From Streptomyces sp. NBC_00247 (GTDB lineage Bacteria > Actinomycetota > Actinomycetes > Streptomycetales > Streptomycetaceae), in contig NZ_CP108093.1 of assembly GCF_036188265.1 (NCBI RefSeq), positions 4,298,001-4,362,000 of the forward strand: 64,000 nt of DNA, in the 5' to 3' direction. The first letter of the stretch is position 1. Each line of letters opens with the position of its first letter. A program made the position numbers and the translations under genes. Of this stretch, positions 25,869 to 33,658 are shown one piece after another. The notes under the pieces were generated by a model that saw nothing but the letters and a program-made list of their open reading frames with translations, was not told where the DNA came from and did no database searches.

Positions 25869-26076
25869 GGTGATCGTTCAGCCCCGTCCGGTCGGATTCA
25901 TCAACCCGCTCATGCTAACCAGCCCGGCCCCGTGACGCCCATGGGGCGAGGTCACGTCCCCGGCGGGGGCCCAGGGCGTCCGGCGGATCGTGACCGGGTC
26001 CGCGACGCCCGGCACGGCGCCTCGCGGCGGCAGGGTGCCCCTTCGGGCCAGAGTCAAGGGCCACCGGGGCGACGGA

Positions 26077-26082
26077 TACCCT
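26077..26082 (+). promoter_or_regulatory. -10 box TACCCT of leaderless purK
   Basis: TACCCT ends 6 nt before GTG 26089. This geometry decides between possible purK starts and indicates an mRNA beginning at the start codon. Confidence 0.5.
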
Positions 26083-26088
26083 GGGGTG

Positions 26089-27240
26089 GTGACGTTCCCG
26101 GTAGTCGGCATGGTCGGCGGCGGTCAGCTCGCCCGCATGACCCACGAGGCGGGTATCCCCCTCGGCCTGACATTCAAGCTGCTCAGTGACACCCCCCAGG
26201 ACTCGGCCGCCCAGGTGGTGAACGAGGTCGTCGTCGGCGACTATCGCGACCTGGAGACCCTCCGCGCGTTCGCGCGCGGCTGCGACGTGATCACGTTCGA
26301 CCACGAGCACGTGCCCACCGAGCACCTGCGCGCCCTGGAGGCCGACGGCATCGCCGTCCGTCCCGGACCCGACGCCCTGCGGCACGCACAGGACAAGGGC
26401 GTGATGCGGGCCAGGCTCACCGAGCTGGGCGTGCCGTGCCCCCGCCACCGCATCGTCACCGACCCCGCCGACGTCACCGCCTTCGCGGGCGAGGGCGACG
26501 GCTACCCGGTGATCCTCAAGACGGTCCGCGGCGGCTACGACGGCAAGGGCGTCTGGGTGGTGCGCTCCGAGGCGGACGCCGCCGAGCCCTTCCGCGCCGG
26601 AGTCCCGGTCCTCGCCGAGGAGAAGGTCGCCTTCGTGCGGGAGCTCGCGGCGAACATCGTCCGCTCCCCGCACGGCCAGGCCGTCGCCTACCCCGTCGTG
26701 GAGTGCGTCCAGGTCGACGGCGTCTGCGACACCGTCATCGCCCCGGCCCCCGGCCTCGACGAGAAGCTGGCCGGCGAGGCCCAGCAGCTCGCGCTGCGGA
26801 TCGGCGCCGAACTCGGGGTCGTCGGCCACCTCGCCGTGGAGCTCTTCGAGACCCGTGGCGACGACGGGACCCCCGGCATCCTCGTCAACGAACTCGCCAT
26901 GCGCCCGCACAACTCCGGGCACTGGACCATGGACGGCGCGATCACCTCGCAGTTCGCCAACCACGTCCGCGCCGTGCTCGACCTGCCGCTCGGCGACCCG
27001 CGCCCGCGCGCACCCTGGACGGTCATGTGCAACGTCCTGGGCGGCGACTACCCCGACATGTACCAGGGCTACCTGCACTGCATGGCCCGGGACCCGCAGC
27101 TCAAGATCCACATGTACGGCAAGGACGTGAAGCCCGGCCGCAAGGTCGGACACGTCAACACCTACGGCGACGATCTGACGGACGTGCGGGAGCGCGCCCG
27201 GCACGCGGCCGACTACCTCCGAGGGACGATCACCGAATGA
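26089..27240 (+). CDS. purK: 5-(carboxyamino)imidazole ribonucleotide synthase
   Basis: ATP-grasp enzyme of purine synthesis that carboxylates AIR with bicarbonate and ATP to N5-CAIR. 383 residues. It opens with the Rossmann-like FPVVGMVGGGQLARMTHEA, followed by the ATP-grasp core: VILKTVRGGYDGKGVWVV, EEKVAFVRELAANIVRS, and the metal-binding NELAMRPHNSGHWTMDGA. The frame is open further upstream to 25990, but GTG 26089 begins just before the conserved domain and has a -10 box 6 nt upstream, so it is preferred. It overlaps purE by 4 nt (ATGA); the two enzymes act in succession. Confidence 0.94.
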   Translation: MTFPVVGMVGGGQLARMTHEAGIPLGLTFKLLSDTPQDSAAQVVNEVVVGDYRDLETLRAFARGCDVITFDHEHVPTEHLRALEADGIAVRPGPDALRHAQDKGVMRARLTELGVPCPRHRIVTDPADVTAFAGEGDGYPVILKTVRGGYDGKGVWVVRSEADAAEPFRAGVPVLAEEKVAFVRELAANIVRSPHGQAVAYPVVECVQVDGVCDTVIAPAPGLDEKLAGEAQQLALRIGAELGVVGHLAVELFETRGDDGTPGILVNELAMRPHNSGHWTMDGAITSQFANHVRAVLDLPLGDPRPRAPWTVMCNVLGGDYPDMYQGYLHCMARDPQLKIHMYGKDVKPGRKVGHVNTYGDDLTDVRERARHAADYLRGTITE

Positions 27241-27773
27241 CAGACCCGCGCACCGCACCCGTCGTCGGCATCGTCATGGGGTCGGACTCCGACTGGCCCG
27301 TCATGGAGGCCGCCGCCCAGGCGCTGGACGAGTTCGGCATCGCGTACGAGGTGGACGTCGTCTCCGCCCACCGCATGCCCCGCGAGATGATCGCGTACGG
27401 CGAGCAGGCGGCCGGCCGCGGCCTCAAGGCGATCGTCGCGGGCGCGGGCGGCGCCGCCCACCTGCCCGGCATGCTGGCCTCCGTCACCCCGCTGCCCGTC
27501 ATCGGCGTCCCCGTACCGCTGAAGTACCTGGACGGTATGGACAGCCTGCTCTCCATCGTGCAGATGCCCGCCGGCATCCCCGTCGCCACCGTCTCCGTCG
27601 GCGGCGCGCGCAACGCCGGACTCCTCGCCGCCCGCATCCTCGCCACCGGCGACGAGGAGCTCCGCGAGAGGATGACCACCTTCCTCGGCGAACTGAACGA
27701 ACAGGCTACCGAGAAGGGCCGGCGGCTGCGGGCCAAGGTCGAAGGATCCGATTCCTTCGGTTTCGGGCAGTAG
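27237..27773 (+). CDS. purE: N5-carboxyaminoimidazole ribonucleotide mutase
   Basis: 178-residue class I PurE that moves the carboxyl group of N5-CAIR to C4 of the ring. Key motifs are VGIVMGSDSDWPVM, VVSAHRMPREMI, AGAGGAAHLPGMLAS and TVSVGGARNAGLLAARIL, which form the active site of the octameric enzyme. ATG 27237 overlaps the purK stop. The TAG stop codon forms the first three bases of a -10 box for the next gene. Confidence 0.95.
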   Translation: MTDPRTAPVVGIVMGSDSDWPVMEAAAQALDEFGIAYEVDVVSAHRMPREMIAYGEQAAGRGLKAIVAGAGGAAHLPGMLASVTPLPVIGVPVPLKYLDGMDSLLSIVQMPAGIPVATVSVGGARNAGLLAARILATGDEELRERMTTFLGELNEQATEKGRRLRAKVEGSDSFGFGQ

Positions 27774-27776
27774 GCT
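27771..27776 (+). promoter_or_regulatory. -10 box TAGGCT overlapping the purE stop
   Basis: TAGGCT matches TANNNT and lies 8 nt before ATG 27785, suggesting a leaderless dipeptidase mRNA. Its TAG is the purE stop codon. Confidence 0.45.
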
Positions 27777-27784
27777 CCCCGCCC

Positions 27785-29008
27785 ATGAATCAGACGGAAA
27801 CCACGGCTCACGCAGACCGCCTGCGGCGGGCCCGGGACCTCCTCGCCGTCCACCCCGTCGTCGACGGTCACAACGACCTGCCCTGGGCCCTGCGCGAACA
27901 GACCGGCTACGACCTGAACGCCCGTGACATCGCCCAGGACCAGCGCGGTCTCCTCCACACCGACCTGCCCCGGCTCCGCGCCGGAGGCGTCGGCGCGCAG
28001 TTCTGGTCGGTGTACGTACGCTCCGACCTCAGCGGCGACGACGCCGTCAGCGCCACCCTGGAGCAGATCGACATCGTCGGCGAGATGCAGACGCGCTACC
28101 CCGCGCACCTGCGCCGGGCGCTGACCGCCGACGACATGGAGGCGGCCCGCACCGAGGGCCGTATCGCCTCGCTGATGGGGGCCGAGGGCGGTCACTCCAT
28201 CAACAACTCGCTGGCCACCCTGCGTGCCCTGCACACCCTCGGCGTCCGCTACATGACGCTGACGCACAACGACAACCTCGACTGGGCGGACTCCGCGACC
28301 GACGTCGCACGCCTCGGCGGACTCTCCGAGTTCGGCCGCGAGGTCGTCCGCGAGATGAACCGCTGCGGCATGCTCGTCGACCTCTCACACGTGTCACCCG
28401 GCACGATGCGCGACGCCATCGCCACCAGCGAGGCGCCCGTCGTCTTCTCGCACTCCTCGGCCCGCGCCGTCTGCGACCACCCGCGCAACGTCCCCGACGA
28501 CGTGCTGCTTTCGCTGCGTGACAACGGCGGGGTCGCGATGGCCACCTTCGTACCCAAGTTCGTGCTGCCGGACGCCGTCGAGTGGACGCTGGCCGCCGAC
28601 CGGAACATGCGCGAGCACGGACTGCACCACCTCGACACCTCCCCCCAGGCCATGCGCATCCACGAGGACTTCGAGGAAGCCAACCCGCGCCCGGTCGCCA
28701 CGGTCGTCACCATCGCGGACCACCTCGACCACATGCGCGAGGTGGCCGGTGTCGACCACATCGGCGTCGGCGGCGACTACGACGGTACGGCGTTCCTCCC
28801 CGAGGGCCTGGAAGACGTCTCCGGCTACCCGAACCTGATCGCGGAACTGCTGCGCCGCAACTGGTCCGAGGCCGACCTCGCCAAGCTCACCTGGCACAAC
28901 GCGGTACGCGTGCTGCGCGACGCGGAGGCGGTCGCCCGCGACCTCCAGTTCCGCCGGAGCCCGTCCCACGCCACCATCGAGCAGCTGGACGGCAAACCCC
29001 AGCCCTGA
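27785..29008 (+). CDS. Membrane dipeptidase-type (peptidase M19) enzyme
   Basis: 407-residue zinc dipeptidase of the renal dipeptidase family. Metal ligands are visible: HPVVDGHNDLPW (His-x-Asp near 27-29), the bridging Glu in LMGAEGGHSI, LVDLSHVS, FSHSSARAVCDHPRN, and IGVGGDYDG near the end. The usual eukaryotic signal peptide and GPI site are absent, and no signal peptide is seen, so it is probably cytoplasmic. It may cleave dipeptides, including D-amino acid dipeptides from wall turnover. It lies 11 nt after purE but seems to have its own leaderless promoter. A strong hairpin follows. Confidence 0.93.
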   Translation: MNQTETTAHADRLRRARDLLAVHPVVDGHNDLPWALREQTGYDLNARDIAQDQRGLLHTDLPRLRAGGVGAQFWSVYVRSDLSGDDAVSATLEQIDIVGEMQTRYPAHLRRALTADDMEAARTEGRIASLMGAEGGHSINNSLATLRALHTLGVRYMTLTHNDNLDWADSATDVARLGGLSEFGREVVREMNRCGMLVDLSHVSPGTMRDAIATSEAPVVFSHSSARAVCDHPRNVPDDVLLSLRDNGGVAMATFVPKFVLPDAVEWTLAADRNMREHGLHHLDTSPQAMRIHEDFEEANPRPVATVVTIADHLDHMREVAGVDHIGVGGDYDGTAFLPEGLEDVSGYPNLIAELLRRNWSEADLAKLTWHNAVRVLRDAEAVARDLQFRRSPSHATIEQLDGKPQP

Positions 29009-29045
29009 GCGGCCGTCCCGTCCGGCCCGCACGGGCCCGTACGCA

Positions 29046-29096
29046 CGCCGAGAGGCCGCCCCCGGAACGTCGACATCAGGGGGCGGCCTCTCGGCG
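29046..29096. terminator. 18-bp bidirectional terminator
   Basis: Perfect arms 29046-29063 and 29079-29096 around a 15-nt loop, between convergent genes ending at 29008 and 29117. Confidence 0.85.
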
Positions 29097-29116
29097 CACG
29101 CGGGGGTACGGGGTGG

Positions 29117-30460
29117 TCAGGCGGTCGGGCGGCCCATCGCCCGGTAGGTCCAGCCGGCCGCCCGCCACACCGCGCTGTCCAGCGCGTTGCGGCCGTCCAG
29201 CAGTATGCGGTGCGCGGCGACCTCGCCCAGCGCCTCCGGGTCCAGCTCGCGGAACTCCCGCCACTCGGTCAGGTGCAGCACCACGTCCGCGCCGCGCACG
29301 GCGTCCAGCGCGGTGTCCGCGTACCCGAGGGTCGGGAAGAGCCGGCGGGCGTTCTCCATGCCCTTCGGGTCGAAGACGGTGACCTGCCCGCCCTGGAGGT
29401 GGATCTGCCCGGCCACGTTCAGCGCGGGGGAGTCGCGCACGTCGTCCGAGTCGGGCTTGAAGGTCGCGCCCAGCACCGCGACCCGGGTGCCCAGGAACGA
29501 GCTTCCGCCCACGGCCTCCCGGGCCAGTTCCACCATGTGGCCCCGGCGGCGCATGTTGATCGAGTCGACCTCGCGCAGGAAGGTCAGCGCCTGGTCGGCG
29601 CCCAGCTCACCGGCGCGGGCCATGAACGCCCGGATGTCCTTGGGCAGGCACCCGCCACCGAAGCCGATACCGGCCCGCAGGAACTTCGAGCCGATCCGCT
29701 CGTCGTGCCCGATCGCCTCCGCCAGCTTCACCACGTCACCGTCGGCCGCCTCGCAGACCTCGGCCATCGCGTTGATGAACGAGATCTTGGTGGCGAGGAA
29801 GGAGTTCGCCGCGGTCTTCACCAGTTCGGCGGTGGGGAAGTCGGTGACCACGAAGGGGGAGCCCTCCGCGACCGGGACGGCGTACACCTCGCGCAGCAGC
29901 TTCTCGGACCGCTCGCTCTCCACCCCGACGACGATCCGGTCCGGGTGGAGGGTGTCCTTCACGGCGAAGCCCTCGCGCAGGAACTCCGGGTTCCAGGCCA
30001 GCTCCGCGTCCGCGCCCACCGGGGCGAGCCGGGCCAGCAGCTCCGCCAGCCTGGCCGCCGAGCCGACCGGCACGGTCGACTTGCCGACCACCAGCGCCGG
30101 GCGGGTCAGGTGCGGGGCCAGCGAGGCGAAGGCGCTGTCCACGTAGCTCATGTCGCAGGCGTACTCACCGTGCTTCTGCGGAGTGTTCACGCAGACGAAG
30201 TGCACGTCGCCGAAGTCACCCACCTCCTCCCAGGAGGTGGTGAACCGCAGCCGCCCGGTGGAGCCCGGAATCCCGGCCACGTGCTTCTGCAGGATCTCCT
30301 CCAGACCGGGCTCGTACATCGGCACCCGGCCCGCCTGGAGCAGCTCGATCTTCTCCGGAACCACGTCGAGCCCGAGCACCTCGAAGCCCAGCTCGGCCAT
30401 GGCCGCGGCATGGGTGGCGCCGAGGTAGCCGGTGCCGATCACAGTGATCCTGAGGGCCAT
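29117..30460 (-). CDS. UDP-glucose 6-dehydrogenase
   Basis: 447 residues. The enzyme oxidises UDP-glucose to UDP-glucuronate with two NAD. It has the N-terminal NAD-binding motif ITVIGTGYLGATHAA, the central STVPVGSA and AWNPEFLREGFAVKD, the lysine-containing ELVKTAANSFLATKISFIN, and the catalytic Cys271 in GFGGGCLPKD. ATG 30460 has AGGAG 5 nt upstream. The family also includes GDP-mannose and UDP-ManNAc dehydrogenases, so the exact sugar is an inference from overall likeness. UDP-glucuronate would feed wall teichuronic acid or exopolysaccharide synthesis, which suits the LCP and glycosyltransferase genes further along. Confidence 0.9.
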   Translation of the reverse strand: MALRITVIGTGYLGATHAAAMAELGFEVLGLDVVPEKIELLQAGRVPMYEPGLEEILQKHVAGIPGSTGRLRFTTSWEEVGDFGDVHFVCVNTPQKHGEYACDMSYVDSAFASLAPHLTRPALVVGKSTVPVGSAARLAELLARLAPVGADAELAWNPEFLREGFAVKDTLHPDRIVVGVESERSEKLLREVYAVPVAEGSPFVVTDFPTAELVKTAANSFLATKISFINAMAEVCEAADGDVVKLAEAIGHDERIGSKFLRAGIGFGGGCLPKDIRAFMARAGELGADQALTFLREVDSINMRRRGHMVELAREAVGGSSFLGTRVAVLGATFKPDSDDVRDSPALNVAGQIHLQGGQVTVFDPKGMENARRLFPTLGYADTALDAVRGADVVLHLTEWREFRELDPEALGEVAAHRILLDGRNALDSAVWRAAGWTYRAMGRPTA

Positions 30461-30649
30461 GGGTGCTCCTGGATGAAACGGACGGACGTGCCTCGCCGAG
30501 CATAGTCGGGCCCGTCCGGCCGCCATTTCCGCCCGTTATGAGCCGGTGATACCCCTTCCTCCCTCTCCGGGGGCGACCGCGACCGCTCCGCCACGCGCTG
30601 TCGTCAAGCTCACGCGTCCCACGCGTAGGCCATCGCGAGCGGCCGGGAC

Positions 30650-30676
30650 TAAAATTGGGTTACTGAACGGTAGTTA
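30650..30676 (+). promoter_or_regulatory. -10 box and overlapping TetR-type dyad before the acyl-CoA dehydrogenase
   Basis: TAAAAT (30650-30655) is a good -10 box. Right after it, TTACTGAACGGTAGTTA (30660-30676) is a dyad with TNACT / AGTNA ends around a central C. It covers the expected transcription start, the classic position for a repressor of fatty-acid degradation genes. Confidence 0.45.
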
Positions 30677-30698
30677 GCATCCTTGGGGAGTGAGCGTC

Positions 30699-31856
30699 TT
30701 GGCGGGTTCGACCGATTTCGACCTTTACCGTCCGGCTGAGGAGCACGAGATGCTCCGCGAGACGATCCGGTCGCTCGCCGAGGCGAAGATCGCCCCGTTC
30801 GCGGCGGCGGTGGACGAGGAGAGCCGCTTCCCGCAGGAGGCGCTGGACGCCCTCGTCGCCGCCGACCTGCACGCGGTCCACGTCCCCGAGGAGTACGGCG
30901 GCGCCGGCGCCGACGCGCTCGCCACGGTCATCGTGATCGAGGAGGTGGCCCGCGCCTGCGCGTCCTCCTCCCTCATCCCGGCCGTCAACAAGCTCGGCTC
31001 CCTGCCGGTGATCCTGTCCGGCTCCGAGGCGCTGAAGAAGAAGTACCTGGGCCCGCTCGCCAAGGGCGACGCGATGTTCTCGTACGCCCTCTCCGAGCCG
31101 GACGCGGGCTCCGACGCGGCCGGCATGAAGACCAAGGCCGTACGCGACGGCGACTTCTGGGTCCTCAACGGCGTGAAGCGCTGGATCACCAACGCGGGCG
31201 TCTCCGAGTACTACACGGTGATGGCCGTCACCGACCCGGACAAGCGCTCCAAGGGCATCTCCGCCTTCGTCGTCGAGAAGTCCGACGAGGGCGTCTCCTT
31301 CGGTGCCCCGGAGAAGAAGCTCGGCATCAAGGGCTCCCCGACCCGCGAGATCTACTTCGACAACGTCCGCATCCCCGCCGACCGCATGATCGGCGAGGAG
31401 GGCACCGGGTTCGCCACCGCGATGAAGACCCTGGACCACACCCGCATCACCATCGCGGCCCAGGCGCTCGGCATCGCCCAGGGCGCCCTCGACTACGCCA
31501 AGGGGTACGTCCAGGAGCGCAAGCAGTTCGGCAAGCCCATCGCCGACTTCCAGGGCATCCAGTTCATGCTCGCCGACATGGCGATGAAGCTGGAGGCCGC
31601 CCGCCAGCTCACCTACAGCGCCGCCGCCAAGTCCCAGCGCCTCGACGGCGACCTGACCTTCTTCGGCGCAGCGGCCAAGTGCTTCGCCTCCGACGTCGCC
31701 ATGGAGGTCACCACCGACGCCGTGCAGCTCCTCGGCGGCTACGGCTACACCCGCGACTACCCGGTCGAGCGCATGATGCGCGACGCCAAGATCACCCAGA
31801 TCTACGAGGGCACGAACCAGGTCCAGCGCATCGTCATGGCGCGCAACCTGCCGTGA
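30699..31856 (+). CDS. Acyl-CoA dehydrogenase (FadE25-like)
   Basis: FAD enzyme for the first step of beta-oxidation. About 385 residues. It has the N-terminal helical domain (RPAEEHEMLRETIRSLAEAK), the middle flavin domain with FSYALSEPDAGSDAAGM and WITNAGVSEYY, and the C-terminal domain with AQALGIAQGALDYAKGYVQ, RKQFGKPI, QLLGGYGYTRDYPVERMMRD and the catalytic base in QIYEGTNQ. The start is set at TTG 30699, because GGGGAG (30685-30690) is 8 nt upstream; the earlier GTG at 30690 overlaps that site. From memory, fadE25 sits next to purE-purK in mycobacteria too. Confidence 0.93.
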   Translation: MAGSTDFDLYRPAEEHEMLRETIRSLAEAKIAPFAAAVDEESRFPQEALDALVAADLHAVHVPEEYGGAGADALATVIVIEEVARACASSSLIPAVNKLGSLPVILSGSEALKKKYLGPLAKGDAMFSYALSEPDAGSDAAGMKTKAVRDGDFWVLNGVKRWITNAGVSEYYTVMAVTDPDKRSKGISAFVVEKSDEGVSFGAPEKKLGIKGSPTREIYFDNVRIPADRMIGEEGTGFATAMKTLDHTRITIAAQALGIAQGALDYAKGYVQERKQFGKPIADFQGIQFMLADMAMKLEAARQLTYSAAAKSQRLDGDLTFFGAAAKCFASDVAMEVTTDAVQLLGGYGYTRDYPVERMMRDAKITQIYEGTNQVQRIVMARNLP

Positions 31857-31886
31857 CGGGAGCCGCCCTCCCCGTTCCGTGAAGCC

Positions 31887-31923
31887 GTACGGCCCCGACG
31901 CGACTCGTGCGTCGGGGCCGTAC
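31887..31923 (+). terminator. 15-bp hairpin terminator
   Basis: Perfect arms 31887-31901 and 31909-31923 (GTACGGCCCCGACGC and complement) with a 7-nt loop, 31 nt after the acyl-CoA dehydrogenase stop. Confidence 0.85.
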
Positions 31924-32118
31924 ACATGTCCGCCGGGCGTGGCCGCACTCGTCTCCGCCGGGCGGCGCCGGTGGCTCGCTCGGTCCGGCCGTGCGCCGGG
32001 CTCCGGCGGGCCGGGCGTCCGTCGGCGGGCGCCGCCTCTGTCGTGACCCGTACCCTTATGCCCAACTCCCCGAAACTTTCGCTGACTTCACGCGTTGTAT
32101 CGGATCGTGTGAGAGTCA

Positions 32119-32148
32119 TTGACACCCTGGAAACGCCCCGCTTACCGT
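32119..32148 (+). promoter_or_regulatory. Promoter of the secreted SGNH hydrolase gene
   Basis: TTGACA (32119-32124) and TACCGT (32143-32148) with 18 nt between, a good match to the main-sigma consensus. About 58 nt upstream of the start codon. Confidence 0.55.
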
Positions 32149-32206
32149 CGCCGCCGAAGCGTGCAAGGGCATATGAGGGATCGATCCGTTCGAGGGGAAA
32201 CAGTCC

Positions 32207-33574
32207 ATGGCTCGAAAGTTTTCGAAGGGCGGTCTGGCCGTGACGGTGGCGCTCGCGGCCACCGTGGCGACGGGCACCGCCGTGGGAGTCGCCGGAGCCG
32301 TGGACGCCGGGGGCGACGCCGGGAGCGGGCGGGGCGCGACCGCCCACGCGCGGCAGGCCGGGACGCACTGGGTGAACACCTGGACGTCCATGCCGCAGCT
32401 GACCGAGCCGAGCAACATGCCGCCCGCCCCCTTCACCCAGGACGGCAAGGTCCTCGACGACACCACCCTGCGGCAGACCGTCCACGTGTCGGTCGGCGGG
32501 AAGCAGGTGCGGCTGCGGTTCTCCAACGCGTTCGGAGGCGCCGCGCTGCCGCTCACCTCGGTATCGGTGGCGCTGCCGGCCGGGGGCCGGGCCGGAGCCA
32601 GCGCGATCCGGCCCGCGACCTCCCGCACGGTGACGTTCTCGGGCAGCGCCTCGACGGTCGTCCCGGTGGGCTCCCAGGCCGTCTCGGACCCGCTGGACTT
32701 CGACGTGGCGCCCGGGACGAACCTCACGGTCACCGTGTACCTGGCGCACGGGCAGGCGTCGGACAGCGTCACCTCGCACCCGGGCTCCCGGACCACCTCG
32801 TACCTGCTCGCGGGCGACCACGTGCGGGACGAGGACCTGGCCGGGGCCGCCTCGGCCGCTCACTGGTACTTCCTCAGCGGCGTCGAGGTCTGGTCGCCGG
32901 ACACCACCGCCGCCGCCGTCATCGTGGGCGACTCGCTGACCGACGGCCGGGGTTCCACCACCGACGCCAACAACCGCTGGCCCGACCAGCTGCTCGACCG
33001 GCTGCGGTCCCGCCCGGACACGGCCTCCACCGCGATCCTCAACCAGGCGGCCGGCGGCAACCGCGTGCTCAACGACGGCCTCGGCCCCAACGCCCTCTCC
33101 CGGGTGGACCGCGACGTCCTGGCCCAGAGCGGCGTGGAGTGGGCCTTCGTCTTCGAGGGCGTCAACGACATCGGTACGGCCGAGGCCACCGAGGCCGCCC
33201 AGCAGCGGACGGCCGACGACCTCATCGCCGCCTACGACCAGATCATCGTCCGGGCGCACACCCAGGGCATCCGGGTCTACGGGGCGACGCTGACGCCCTT
33301 CGGCGGCAACGACCCGTACGACGACCCGGCCGGCTACCGCGAGCAGGCCCGGCAGAAGGTCAACTCCTGGATCCGCACCAGCGGCCGGTTCGACAGCGTC
33401 GTGGACTTCGACAAGGCGGCCCGCGACCCGCAGAACCCGCGCCGACTCCTTCCCGCCTACTCCGACGCCGACCACCTGCACCTGAACCCGGCGGGGTACG
33501 CGGCGCTCGCCGCCGCCGTCCCCGCCCGGCTCTTCCACCAGGAGCCGCTGCCCCGGGGCTTCGGCTTCAACTGA
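32207..33574 (+). CDS. Secreted SGNH/GDSL hydrolase
   Basis: 455 residues with a signal peptide (MARKFSKGGLAVTVALAATVATG...) predicted to be cleaved near residues 30-35. A beta-rich domain (about 55-235, starting HWVNTWTSMPQL) comes first, then the SGNH catalytic domain: VIVGDSLTDGRG (nucleophile Ser), NQAAGGNRVL, FEGVNDIGTA and the Asp-His pair in DADHLHLNPAGY. This two-domain layout is common in Streptomyces secreted esterases acting on polysaccharide or lipid esters. The substrate cannot be told. It has its own promoter and a 21-bp terminator, so it is a single-gene unit. Confidence 0.92.
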   Translation: MARKFSKGGLAVTVALAATVATGTAVGVAGAVDAGGDAGSGRGATAHARQAGTHWVNTWTSMPQLTEPSNMPPAPFTQDGKVLDDTTLRQTVHVSVGGKQVRLRFSNAFGGAALPLTSVSVALPAGGRAGASAIRPATSRTVTFSGSASTVVPVGSQAVSDPLDFDVAPGTNLTVTVYLAHGQASDSVTSHPGSRTTSYLLAGDHVRDEDLAGAASAAHWYFLSGVEVWSPDTTAAAVIVGDSLTDGRGSTTDANNRWPDQLLDRLRSRPDTASTAILNQAAGGNRVLNDGLGPNALSRVDRDVLAQSGVEWAFVFEGVNDIGTAEATEAAQQRTADDLIAAYDQIIVRAHTQGIRVYGATLTPFGGNDPYDDPAGYREQARQKVNSWIRTSGRFDSVVDFDKAARDPQNPRRLLPAYSDADHLHLNPAGYAALAAAVPARLFHQEPLPRGFGFN

Positions 33575-33598
33575 GCCGTCACGCGCCCCGCGCGGGGA

Positions 33599-33644
33599 AC
33601 GCGCGTGAGCCGGGACCCCCGGCGGGGTCCCGGCTCACGCGCGT
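33599..33644. terminator. 21-bp bidirectional terminator
   Basis: Perfect arms 33599-33619 and 33624-33644 with the 4-nt loop CGGC, between the SGNH hydrolase gene and the convergent LCP gene. Confidence 0.85.
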
Positions 33645-33658
33645 GCGGTGCGGGGCGG

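Larger units (their letters stand above)
31857..32206. other. Gap between acyl-CoA dehydrogenase and SGNH hydrolase
   Basis: 350 nt with no gene. It contains a terminator (31887-31923) and the promoter of the next gene (32119-32148). Confidence 0.6.
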
